Source: GCA-2697345 sp049602715 (GTDB taxonomy: Bacteria > Pseudomonadota > Alphaproteobacteria > Rhodobacterales > Rhodobacteraceae). Taken from it: 5,787 nucleotides of DNA. Location of the stretch: positions 1 through 5,787 of the forward strand of contig JBMYRX010000076.1 in the NCBI GenBank assembly GCA_049602715.1, in the 5' to 3' direction. Below are positions 1 to 5,787 of the stretch, piece by piece. Position 1 is the first letter of the stretch. Each line of letters starts with the position of its first letter. The notes below the pieces were generated by a model, which did no database searches, was not told where the DNA came from, and saw nothing but the letters and a program-made list of their open reading frames with translations. The position numbers and the translations under genes were made by a program.

Positions 1-866
1 TTACCTTGCATTAATTGAAAGTTTCCAATTGGCTTTCCAAACTGCTTTCGATTTGAAACATAAGGCATAACTTCGTCCATACATGCCGCCATAATTCCCG
101 TACCAATACCAGCGAGGACTACACGCTCAAAGTCTAAACCTGACATTAAAACCTCTACTCCTCTATTTTCTTGGCCCAAAACATTCTCAAAGGGGACCCT
201 AACGTCATCAAAAATTAATTCAGCTGTATTAGAACCTCTCATTCCTAATTTATCGAAGTGAGCACTAGTGCTAAAACCAACCATATCCTTCTCTATTATG
301 AATGCCGTAATACCCTTTGACCCTGCTTCCGGAGATGTTTTAGCATAAACAATCAGAGTCGACGCATCAGGACCATTAGTAATCCAGTACTTCGAACCGG
401 TTAACCGATAGTAATCATTTCTTTTTTCTGCTTTGAGCGTCATTGATACAACATCAGAACCTGACCCAGACTCACTCATCGCTAGTGCTCCAACATGATC
501 TCCCGAAATTAACTTTGGTAAAAACTTTTTCTTCTGTTCGTCAGTACCATTAAGGTTAATCTGGTTCACACATAAATTTGAGTGCGCACCGTAACTCAAA
601 GATACTGAGGCAGAAGCTCGGGCAATTTCTTCAATAACGATAACATGAGCTAAATAGGACATTCCAGCACCACCATACTCTGGATCAACAGTAACACCCA
701 AAAACCCAAGCTGTCCCATCTCTTTCCACAACTCGGATGGAAATTTATTGTTTCTATCTATATCTACCGCTATTGGTGACAACCTATCTTGCGCCCATTT
801 ATGAACTATATCCCTCAACGCATTAACGTCTTCACCTAGATCAAACTTCATTGAGTCGTTAAACAT
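1..866 (-). CDS. ivd: Isovaleryl-CoA dehydrogenase, N-terminal 288 residues (3' end outside window)
   Basis: FAD-dependent acyl-CoA dehydrogenase that oxidises isovaleryl-CoA to 3-methylcrotonyl-CoA in leucine breakdown and passes electrons to electron-transfer flavoprotein. Translating the minus strand gives an open frame that runs off the window edge, so roughly the last quarter of a usual ~390-residue protein is missing. Visible marks are the N-terminus MFNDSMKFDLGEDVNALRD, the stretch ARASASVSLSYGAHSNLCVNQ (residues 83-102), the acyl-CoA dehydrogenase signature AMSESGSGSDVVS (129-141), YWITNGPDA (160-168), HFDKLGMRGSNTAEL (203-217), and GLDFERVVLAG (243-253). Glu247 in this last motif sits where isovaleryl-CoA dehydrogenases carry their catalytic base, which separates them from most other acyl-CoA dehydrogenases. 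RKQFGKPIGNFQLMQG closes the visible part. The ATG at 866 is chosen because family members begin MFN; its ribosome site (GGTAAAG) is weak. An in-frame GTG at 899 would add 11 residues. It lies 67 bp behind the aminotransferase gene on the same strand, so co-transcription is possible. Confidence 0.93.
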   Translation of the reverse strand, partial: MFNDSMKFDLGEDVNALRDIVHKWAQDRLSPIAVDIDRNNKFPSELWKEMGQLGFLGVTVDPEYGGAGMSYLAHVIVIEEIARASASVSLSYGAHSNLCVNQINLNGTDEQKKKFLPKLISGDHVGALAMSESGSGSDVVSMTLKAEKRNDYYRLTGSKYWITNGPDASTLIVYAKTSPEAGSKGITAFIIEKDMVGFSTSAHFDKLGMRGSNTAELIFDDVRVPFENVLGQENRGVEVLMSGLDFERVVLAGIGTGIMAACMDEVMPYVSNRKQFGKPIGNFQLMQG

Positions 867-884
867 AATATCTTTACCATTAAT

Positions 885-898
885 TGAACATTTGTTCA
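885..898. promoter_or_regulatory. 14-bp inverted repeat upstream of ivd, candidate operator
   Basis: TGAACATTTGTTCA consists of two perfect 6-bp arms (TGAACA and TGTTCA) around a 2-nt TT spacer. It lies 18 bp before the ivd ATG, in the 67-bp spacer behind the aminotransferase gene. Size, symmetry and position would suit a dimeric repressor or activator of branched-chain amino-acid breakdown genes. I cannot match it to a known regulator's consensus. A chance palindrome in AT-rich DNA remains possible, and it would fall inside the coding region if the upstream GTG at 899 were the true start. Confidence 0.3.
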
Positions 899-933
899 CC
901 TATACAAATTTATAAAAAAAGTCTAGCTTTTTA

Positions 934-2139
934 CTAAACTCGTTTCGACTTCGTAAGTTTTACAGCCTCACTAGCGATAATTCTAGCAACAATTTTACAA
1001 TCATCTAACGTAAAAGTTAAAGGTAATCGCATATCTAAAAGACCCGATAGGACGCTATCAGTTTGCTCTAAGATTTGTGGATCAATGTATTTCCAACTAT
1101 CGTATTTTGAAGTAAATGCCTTTGGTGACGTCGCACCAAACCATTTCAATTCCACACCCCTTTCAACGCAGCCATCTACGAACCTTTCAATGTCATCCTC
1201 ACTTAATGAAGGCATTAGAAACTGTATTGACGAGCCGACAAATTTCTCTTGGTCTTGCCTTTCAACAACTTTTATACTTGCTATATTTCTAATCCCCTCT
1301 TCTATTATTCGGTAACGCTTATTCCACCTTTTAACTTTATCATCTAATTCATTTAGCTGAGGGCGAAGTATCGCAGCTCTGAGGTTGTCCATTCGGCCCG
1401 ATATATTTGGTGTTTCAAGTTTTATTTTTTCAAAGATAGCGGCATCCGGAGAAGATCTATGTTTCTCGTAAAGCATATAAGACCCAGATAAAATAATTGC
1501 TCGAGCAATAATCTCATCATCGTCAGTTACCAGAAATCCACCCTCACCAGAATTAATATGTTTATATGTTTGACATGAGTAACACCCAACAGCTCCATGT
1601 CGGCCCGAGGGCGTCTTACCCCAAAATGCACCCATCGTATGAGCACAATCCTCAATAACTTTTACTTTATATTTATTACATTTTCTCATCAGACTATCCA
1701 TATCACATATATGCCCTCTCATATGAGATAGTAATAAAAACTTAGCGCCTGAAATATTAATTTTCCGTTCCAAATCATCTAGGTCTATCTTTAAATTTTC
1801 TGTAGTCTCCACAAAAACTGGTTTAGCTCCAACCCCATCAATGGCACCAGGAACTGGCGCTAATGTAAAGGCATTAGACAACACGAGATCATCTTTTTTA
1901 ACTCCAATAGCCCTCAGAGCACATCCCATCGCGTAACCGCCTGAAGTGACTGCTAAGGCAAATTTTGTTCCCACTAATTTGGCGAATTCGACTTCTAACA
2001 AAGATGTTTCATCAATTTCACCCTCGACAGTATTATATCTGTGCAACCTTCCAGAGCGTAAGGTTTTTATTGCAGCTTCAATAGCGATCTCTGAGATGGG
2101 CTCTTGCTGAGTAAAGCTGCCATTAAAAATTTCATCCAT
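934..2139 (-). CDS. DegT/DnrJ/EryC1/StrS-family PLP-dependent aminotransferase
   Basis: Fold-type I pyridoxal-phosphate enzyme of the sugar-aminotransferase family, whose known members mostly transfer an amino group to keto-sugars. At 401 residues it is full length. Visible motifs are the N-terminal cofactor loop VTSGGYAMGCAL (64-75), IEDCAHTMGAFWG (162-174) with Asp164 expected to hold the PLP pyridine nitrogen, and SCQTYKHINSGEGGF (188-202), where Lys193 should form the Schiff base and Ser188 lies five residues before it as in characterised members. SGRMDNLRAAILRPQL (247-262) is the family's dimer/active-site segment. One oddity is Gly68 where relatives usually have the Thr or Ser that contacts PLP phosphate. 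The ATG is the only sensible start: a stop codon directly precedes it, and GAGG (plus-strand CCTC, 2146-2149) lies 6 nt upstream. No sugar-nucleotide or glycosyltransferase genes flank it apart from the core glmU/glmS, so the substrate is unknown. It is divergent from the PrpD-like gene and precedes ivd. Confidence 0.9.
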   Translation of the reverse strand: MDEIFNGSFTQQEPISEIAIEAAIKTLRSGRLHRYNTVEGEIDETSLLEVEFAKLVGTKFALAVTSGGYAMGCALRAIGVKKDDLVLSNAFTLAPVPGAIDGVGAKPVFVETTENLKIDLDDLERKINISGAKFLLLSHMRGHICDMDSLMRKCNKYKVKVIEDCAHTMGAFWGKTPSGRHGAVGCYSCQTYKHINSGEGGFLVTDDDEIIARAIILSGSYMLYEKHRSSPDAAIFEKIKLETPNISGRMDNLRAAILRPQLNELDDKVKRWNKRYRIIEEGIRNIASIKVVERQDQEKFVGSSIQFLMPSLSEDDIERFVDGCVERGVELKWFGATSPKAFTSKYDSWKYIDPQILEQTDSVLSGLLDMRLPLTFTLDDCKIVARIIASEAVKLTKSKRV

Positions 2140-2225
2140 TTAGTGCCTCATATGTCGTAAACTGATACACTCAAATAACAAAAAAGAATATAAAGAGATA
2201 TAAATAAATTAGGGTTTCCTCGGAT
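2140..2225. promoter_or_regulatory. Divergent promoter region, aminotransferase / MmgE-PrpD gene
   Basis: These 86 bp separate two head-to-head genes and must hold the start signals for both unless transcription enters from elsewhere. For the plus-strand gene, two copies of ATATAAA lie 10 bp apart (2188-2194 and 2198-2204) and are candidate -10 elements, but no good -35 box sits at the usual distance. The plus-strand ribosome site is weak: AGGG at 2211-2214, 11 nt from the ATG. For the minus-strand gene the GAGG ribosome site is clear but no convincing promoter boxes stand out. Shared regulation of the two genes is inference from geometry alone. Confidence 0.45.
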
Positions 2226-3548
2226 ATGTCAAAATTACAAAAAAAAAATACATTAGATTACCTGCATAAATACAATTTAAAAAATACTCCGGAAGAAGTA
2301 ATTTCAAGGGCAAAGCTTTGTATTTTAGACCTGATAGGGATAGCAGCCGGTGGCGCTAAAACAAAAATGTCTAAAATCATATGTAATCATGCGGCGCAAC
2401 AGTTTGGAGGATCGTCCCTAATCCTTTTTAGCAGTAAAACGGCGAGTCCTGTTGGCTCTGCATTGGCCGGTGGAACCACGATTGATGCATTAGACGGGCA
2501 CGATGGGTTTAACCCCGCAAAAGGGCATATCGGATGTGCCTTACTACCAGGAATAATGCCACTAATATCCGACAATTCTTCAGGAACAGCTTTTCTAGAG
2601 GCGATGATTTTAGGTTATGAGTTTGGCTCCCGTCTTGGCGGTATTCTTCATCAGACAGTTAGTGACTATCATACTTCTGGTGCATGGATGGGTGTTGCAG
2701 TAGCAGGAATTGGTTCAAGACTATTGAACCTCAATCACATACAGTCTGAACATGCATTAGGTATAGCGGAATATCATGGCCCTCGCAGTCAAATGATGCG
2801 AGACATTGATTACCCAACAATGGTAAAAGACGGTTCGGGTTGGGGAAGTATGGCAGGTGTCTCAGCCGTACTTTTGGCTAAAGATGGCTTCACTGGTGCA
2901 CCAGCAATAACTTTGACAGATAAGCCTAACACAAACTGGTGGGGTGACTTAGGAAGTAGATGGCGAATTATGGAACAATACTTTAAGCCATACCCGGTTT
3001 GTAGATGGGCACATGCCCCAATCGAGGCAGCATTAAAGCTTCGTAGCAGACATAACATTAAGTCCGAAGATATTAAAGAAATAGAGATCAAAACTTTCCA
3101 TGAATCGGTTAGGTTGGCAACCAACAAACCTAAGACTACTGAAGAAGCCCAGTATTCAACCTCTTTTCCTTTGGCTATAGCCCTAGCGAAAGGTCATATC
3201 TCACCGTTTGATTTAGGTGATAGGCAATTGAATAATAAAGAGATAATACGACTATCCCAACTAACAAAAATGTCAGAAGATCATAATGCCAATACCGCCT
3301 TTCCAGACAAGCGTATTGCGCAAGTAAAAATAGTGCTTCAATCAGGTCAGGTTTATTTGAGCGACTGGGAGACTCCTAAATGGGATCATGAAAACCCCCC
3401 ATCAGAGGATGAAATCACAGAGAAATATAAATCTATTTGTTATCCAATTTTAGGAGAAGAGCGGTCTGAAAAAATCCTAGAGTGCATAAATAATCTTCAT
3501 AATGAACCAATTAGTAATTTAAAAAAATTAATAATGAGTGAAATTTAA
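2226..3548 (+). CDS. MmgE/PrpD-family protein (2-methylcitrate dehydratase-like), substrate unknown
   Basis: Member of the MmgE/PrpD family, which includes 2-methylcitrate dehydratase, cis-aconitate decarboxylase and iminodisuccinate epimerase, all acting on small di- or tricarboxylic acids in the cytoplasm. The 440-residue length is typical. The N-terminal helical domain carries ILDLIGIAAGG (33-43) and ALDGHDGFNPAKGHIG (88-103), with Asp90 and His101 in the usual acidic/His active-site region. DYHTSGAWMG (147-156) supplies His149, and VKDGSGWGSMAGVSAVLLAKDGFTG (200-224) supplies the conserved Lys201. KPYPVCRWAHAPIEA (254-268) supplies Lys254 and His263. These residue roles are assigned by family resemblance, not alignment. 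No prpB, prpC or acnD-like gene is present, so a methylcitrate-cycle role is not supported and I give no symbol. An in-frame stop at 2205-2207 with no other start codon after it fixes the ATG. Codons 5-8 contain a run of ten A. The gene ends convergently with gph, sharing 4 bp. Confidence 0.88.
   Translation: MSKLQKKNTLDYLHKYNLKNTPEEVISRAKLCILDLIGIAAGGAKTKMSKIICNHAAQQFGGSSLILFSSKTASPVGSALAGGTTIDALDGHDGFNPAKGHIGCALLPGIMPLISDNSSGTAFLEAMILGYEFGSRLGGILHQTVSDYHTSGAWMGVAVAGIGSRLLNLNHIQSEHALGIAEYHGPRSQMMRDIDYPTMVKDGSGWGSMAGVSAVLLAKDGFTGAPAITLTDKPNTNWWGDLGSRWRIMEQYFKPYPVCRWAHAPIEAALKLRSRHNIKSEDIKEIEIKTFHESVRLATNKPKTTEEAQYSTSFPLAIALAKGHISPFDLGDRQLNNKEIIRLSQLTKMSEDHNANTAFPDKRIAQVKIVLQSGQVYLSDWETPKWDHENPPSEDEITEKYKSICYPILGEERSEKILECINNLHNEPISNLKKLIMSEI
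2239..2248 (+). repeat. A10 homopolymer in codons 5-8 of the MmgE/PrpD gene
   Basis: Ten consecutive A residues encode the Gln-Lys-Lys-Asn stretch at residues 5-8. Such tracts are prone to polymerase slippage. Reading through by hand, loss of one A meets TAG two codons after the shifted tract (ATA CAT TAG), and gain of one A meets TAA about ten codons further on. Either change would therefore abolish the protein unless translation restarted at Met48. Confidence 0.9.
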
Positions 3549-4210
3549 CTTATCAAATCGTTACAAATATCAAATAGGTGATGATAATCAGATAGAAATG
3601 CATCAGGTTTTAAATCTTCGATAGTATGCCGTCCTGGACCAAAATCAACTAGTATAATTGGTACGCCAGCAGCACGAGCTGTATCATAATCAGTAATTGT
3701 GTCACCAACCAAAAGAGACTTTTCTATATCTCCTCCACATCTTCTAACAGATTCAAAATAATGTTCAGGGTGCGGTTTTTTAAACGGTATTGAGTCCGAA
3801 CCGACTAGTGAACAGAATTCAGTTCTAAAATTCAAATCAGACATTAACTTTTCTGCTAAATATGCTGGTTTATTCGTACATATACCTAATTTGAATCCAG
3901 CTTCTTTCAATAATTTTAATGACTTTTTAACTCCTGGATAAAAAAATGTGTGAACGCTAAGGTTTTTTTCGTAAATATCCAAAAATAGTGGATATTGTTT
4001 GGTAATATCATCCTCTGTATAAGATATTTTTTCTAAATCGTACCCTTTCTTGAGTAGGGCCCTTCCACCTCTTAAAGCTATGTGCGCATGATCAATAAGA
4101 TTTAGAAACGACTTATGACCAAGTCCCTCAAAACATTTATTAGCAGCGTTTAATAAATCTTTACTAGTATCCGCCAGTGTACCATCTAAATCAAAAATAA
4201 CCGTTTTCAT
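3545..4210 (-). CDS. gph: HAD-family phosphatase, probable phosphoglycolate phosphatase
   Basis: Haloacid-dehalogenase superfamily hydrolase of 221 residues, most like Gph, which dephosphorylates 2-phosphoglycolate to glycolate (a salvage step after DNA 3'-end repair and RuBisCO oxygenation). All four HAD motifs are present. Motif I is FDLDGTLADT (6-15), with nucleophile Asp7 and acid/base Asp9. Motif II is ICTNKP (110-115), with Thr112. Motif III is KKPHPEHY (144-151), with Lys145. Motif IV is GDTITDYDTARAAG (169-182), with Mg-binding Asp170 and Asp174. The helical cap lies between motifs I and II, roughly residues 16-90, as in subclass I enzymes. The start MKTVIFDLDGT is standard and GGA lies 7 nt upstream. 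It is divergent from glmU, a neighbour arrangement I associate with Alphaproteobacteria. Its stop overlaps that of the convergent PrpD-like gene. HAD substrate assignments from sequence are only moderately safe; a related sugar-phosphate or pyrophosphate phosphatase is possible. Confidence 0.85.
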   Translation of the reverse strand: MKTVIFDLDGTLADTSKDLLNAANKCFEGLGHKSFLNLIDHAHIALRGGRALLKKGYDLEKISYTEDDITKQYPLFLDIYEKNLSVHTFFYPGVKKSLKLLKEAGFKLGICTNKPAYLAEKLMSDLNFRTEFCSLVGSDSIPFKKPHPEHYFESVRRCGGDIEKSLLVGDTITDYDTARAAGVPIILVDFGPGRHTIEDLKPDAFLSDYHHLFDICNDLIS

Positions 4211-4241
4211 TTATTTTTCCATTCTGTCTTTTAGATGGGCT

Positions 4242-4270
4242 GTAATATGCTGAAATTAGAAGTTACACAA
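4242..4270 (-). promoter_or_regulatory. Candidate gph promoter
   Basis: On the minus strand, TTGTGT (plus 4265-4270) and TATTAC (plus 4242-4247) are separated by 17 bp, which suits a sigma-70-type -35/-10 pair upstream of gph. The -10 matches four of six consensus bases and the -35 only three, so the call rests mainly on spacing and position. Confidence 0.3.
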
Positions 4271-4276
4271 CAATAC

Positions 4277-4304
4277 TTGCAACCTGGCTAAAGACAACTA
4301 TGAA
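4277..4304 (+). promoter_or_regulatory. Candidate glmU promoter
   Basis: TTGCAA (4277-4282) and TATGAA (4299-4304) are 16 bp apart, each matching four of six bases of the sigma-70 consensus. Transcription would start near 4311, leaving a leader of about 23 nt with the purine-rich ribosome site AGAG (4323-4326) 7 nt before the glmU ATG. A nearer TATAAA (4315-4320) is too close to the start codon to be the -10 of a message with that ribosome site. Confidence 0.38.
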
Positions 4305-4333
4305 AAGGGTTAACTATAAAAAAGAGTGTAATA

Positions 4334-5683
4334 ATGAAAACTGCGATAATAGTATTAGCTGCTGGTATGGGTAAGCGAATGGACTCCGACCTTCCAAAGG
4401 TTCTACATGAAGTTGCAGGCGTCCCTGTTATAATGCATGTTCTTCGCACAATAAAAAACTTACTACCACAAAAGGTTGTTATTGTTACTGGACACGGTGC
4501 TACGGAAGTTGAAAATAAAATTTCTCAGTTCGAACCAGAAGTTACTTTTGCGACGCAAAAAATACAAAAAGGAACTGGTCACGCAGTCAGTTGTGCAAAA
4601 TCTGATCTAAAGGATTTCAAAGGGAATACACTCATAGTATATGGCGATGTTCCTTTCATCACTTCAGACACTTATGCCGAAATATTGGCTATGAAAGAAA
4701 AAAATGCAGATATGGTTGTCCTATCATTCAATAGTGAAAACCCAAATAGCTATGGTCGATTAATAGTAGACAACGGAAATTTAACTCGCATCGTAGAGGC
4801 TAAGGATGCAAGCATTGACGAGTTAAAAATTAAACTATGTAACTCTGGTGTAATATGCGTAGATAATGAGTTACTTTTTGATTTACTCAATAAGATTACA
4901 AATAAAAATGCGAATGAAGAATATTATTTAACCGATATTGTGGAATTGGCTCGTTCACAAAACTACTCCATAAAAACGGTAATGTGTGAAGAGTCTGAAA
5001 CATTAGGCATTAATACCCGTTTAGAGCTCTCTCATGCAGAAAAAGTTTTCCAAGAAAAAACACGAGAATTAGTAGTAAAAAATGGTGTTACTCTAATTCA
5101 ACCGGAAACCATTTATTTTTCTTTCGATACAGAAATAGGAAGGGATGTTTATATAGGACCAAATGTAGTCTTCGGTCTTGGGGTAACAATAGAGAGTGGA
5201 GTTAAAATATTGCCATTCTGCCATCTTGAGGGTTGCCATATTTCTCAAGGTTCACAGGTGGGCCCATTTGCACGGTTAAGACCTGGAACTGAGCTAAGTG
5301 AAAATGTCAGAATTGGCAATTTTGTTGAAGTTAAGAATTCTATAGTTAGCCAAGGTTCAAAAGTGAATCACCTATCTTATATTGGAGACACTTCAATTGG
5401 AGAGAATTCAAATATCGGAGCGGGAACGATTACATGCAACTATGATGGCGTAAATAAACACCGTACAAAAATTGGTGATGAAGTATTTCTGGGATCAAAT
5501 ACCTTACTAGTTGCTCCAGTGGCTGTTGGAAATCAATCTATGACAGCAACGGGTACAATTGTGACTAAAGATATCCCTCAAGGCGATCTAGCCATTGGAC
5601 GGACAAAGCAAGAGAATAAAACTGGATATGCAAATAAACTTATGAAACTTTTGAAATCTAAAAAGAAAAGAAAAGATCCTTAA
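4334..5683 (+). CDS. glmU: Bifunctional GlmU: GlcNAc-1-P uridylyltransferase / GlcN-1-P acetyltransferase
   Basis: Cytoplasmic trimeric enzyme that acetylates glucosamine-1-phosphate with acetyl-CoA and then couples it to UTP, giving UDP-GlcNAc for peptidoglycan and lipopolysaccharide. The 449 residues match the family's usual ~450. The N-terminal nucleotidyltransferase has LAAGMGKRMDSDLPKVLHEVAG (8-29) with Arg15 and Lys22, QKGTGHA (78-84), YGDVP (103-107) with metal ligand Asp105, and later Glu155, Asn170 and Asn227. From about residue 255 the hexapeptide repeats of a left-handed beta-helix follow: RLRPG (314-318, Arg316), Lys334, KVNHLSYIGD (343-352) with catalytic His346, GAGTITCNYDG (362-372), Lys375, Ser388 and Arg423. 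These align with the E. coli active-site residues at a constant offset of 17. The tail KSKKKRKDP is strongly basic. Lys14 replaces the usual Thr of the AAGxGTRM motif. No other start codon lies nearby upstream. It is followed without a gap by glmS. Confidence 0.97.
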   Translation: MKTAIIVLAAGMGKRMDSDLPKVLHEVAGVPVIMHVLRTIKNLLPQKVVIVTGHGATEVENKISQFEPEVTFATQKIQKGTGHAVSCAKSDLKDFKGNTLIVYGDVPFITSDTYAEILAMKEKNADMVVLSFNSENPNSYGRLIVDNGNLTRIVEAKDASIDELKIKLCNSGVICVDNELLFDLLNKITNKNANEEYYLTDIVELARSQNYSIKTVMCEESETLGINTRLELSHAEKVFQEKTRELVVKNGVTLIQPETIYFSFDTEIGRDVYIGPNVVFGLGVTIESGVKILPFCHLEGCHISQGSQVGPFARLRPGTELSENVRIGNFVEVKNSIVSQGSKVNHLSYIGDTSIGENSNIGAGTITCNYDGVNKHRTKIGDEVFLGSNTLLVAPVAVGNQSMTATGTIVTKDIPQGDLAIGRTKQENKTGYANKLMKLLKSKKKRKDP

Positions 5684-5787
5684 ATGTGTGGTATCGTTGG
5701 AATTCTTGGTAATAAAGAAGTCTCTCCATACCTTTTAGAGGTCTTAAAACGCTTAGAGTATCGGGGCTATGATAGCGCTGGAATCGC
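5684..5787 (+). CDS. glmS: Glutamine-fructose-6-phosphate aminotransferase, first 34 residues (cut by window edge)
   Basis: GlmS converts fructose-6-phosphate and glutamine to glucosamine-6-phosphate, the committed step towards UDP-GlcNAc. The visible start MCGIVGILGNKEV has Cys2, which becomes the N-terminal nucleophile of the glutaminase domain once Met is removed. RLEYRGYDSAGI (23-34) is the conserved segment that binds glutamine's carboxylate through Arg27. The remainder, including both sugar-isomerase domains, lies outside the window. The ATG directly follows the glmU stop (TAAATG), and only a diffuse purine-rich stretch in the glmU tail could serve as ribosome site, so translation is probably coupled to glmU. 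There is no room here for a glmS leader or ribozyme; any control must act on the glmU promoter or after transcription. Confidence 0.96.
   Translation, partial: MCGIVGILGNKEVSPYLLEVLKRLEYRGYDSAGI

Noticed and set aside
878..891. ATG codons at 880 and 891 (minus strand) as alternative ivd starts
   Set aside because: Both are out of frame with ivd; the one at 891 meets a stop after three codons.
916..932. AAAAAG / CTTTTT inverted repeat with a 5-nt loop just after the aminotransferase stop, resembling a terminator
   Set aside because: The stem is six pairs, only one of them G-C, and sits between A and T runs that pair by composition alone. It is too weak to call as an intrinsic terminator.
1085..1315. 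76-codon open frame on the plus strand
   Set aside because: It lies wholly inside the aminotransferase gene on the opposite strand, its translation has no recognisable motif, and it has no clear ribosome site.
2387..3127. Two minus-strand open frames (2387-2575 and 2810-3127)
   Set aside because: Both are antisense to the well-supported MmgE/PrpD gene and show no family resemblance.
2226..3548. Assignment of the PrpD-like gene as prpD of the methylcitrate cycle
   Set aside because: No methylcitrate synthase, methylisocitrate lyase or regulator gene is in view, and the family covers several different reactions.
4211..4333. Possible riboswitch or small RNA in the gph-glmU spacer
   Set aside because: The spacer is only 123 bp and I found no strong hairpins; the only short symmetric element is GTTAAC at 4309-4314, common by chance. 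The likely glmU leader is about 23 nt.

Overview
The window is an AT-rich bacterial segment, densely coded on both strands, with five complete or nearly complete chromosomal genes and the first codons of a sixth. The isovaleryl-CoA dehydrogenase N-terminus (MFND.MKFDLGED.NALRD) and the gph / glmU / glmS cluster are what I would expect of an Alphaproteobacterium. The low G+C and short spacers suggest a streamlined marine lineage, possibly a low-GC Rhodobacterales relative. This placement is inferred from remembered family resemblance; there is no rRNA or other decisive marker here.

Layout. Positions 1-866 (minus) hold the N-terminal 288 residues of isovaleryl-CoA dehydrogenase, cut by the window edge. 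Just upstream on the same strand, 934-2139 encodes a DegT/DnrJ/EryC1/StrS-family PLP-dependent aminotransferase. The 67-bp spacer carries a 14-bp inverted repeat. An 86-bp AT-rich region (2140-2225) separates it from a divergent MmgE/PrpD-family gene (2226-3548, plus). That gene meets gph (3545-4210, minus) tail to tail, with the two stop codons overlapping by 4 bp. A 123-bp divergent promoter region (4211-4333) then leads to glmU (4334-5683, plus), whose stop directly abuts the start of glmS (5684 onward).

How the genes work together. The right side is core metabolism: GlmS makes glucosamine-6-phosphate and GlmU makes UDP-GlcNAc for peptidoglycan and lipopolysaccharide, while Gph removes phosphoglycolate. 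The left side looks catabolic or accessory: leucine breakdown (Ivd) beside an aminotransferase and an orphan PrpD-like enzyme, neither of whose substrates can be read from the sequence.

I see no phage, insertion sequence, CRISPR array, RNA gene or defence system, and no convincing unknown system. The points most worth a second look are the uncharacterised divergent aminotransferase/PrpD-like pair, an A10 tract at the very start of the PrpD-like gene, and the palindrome in front of ivd.
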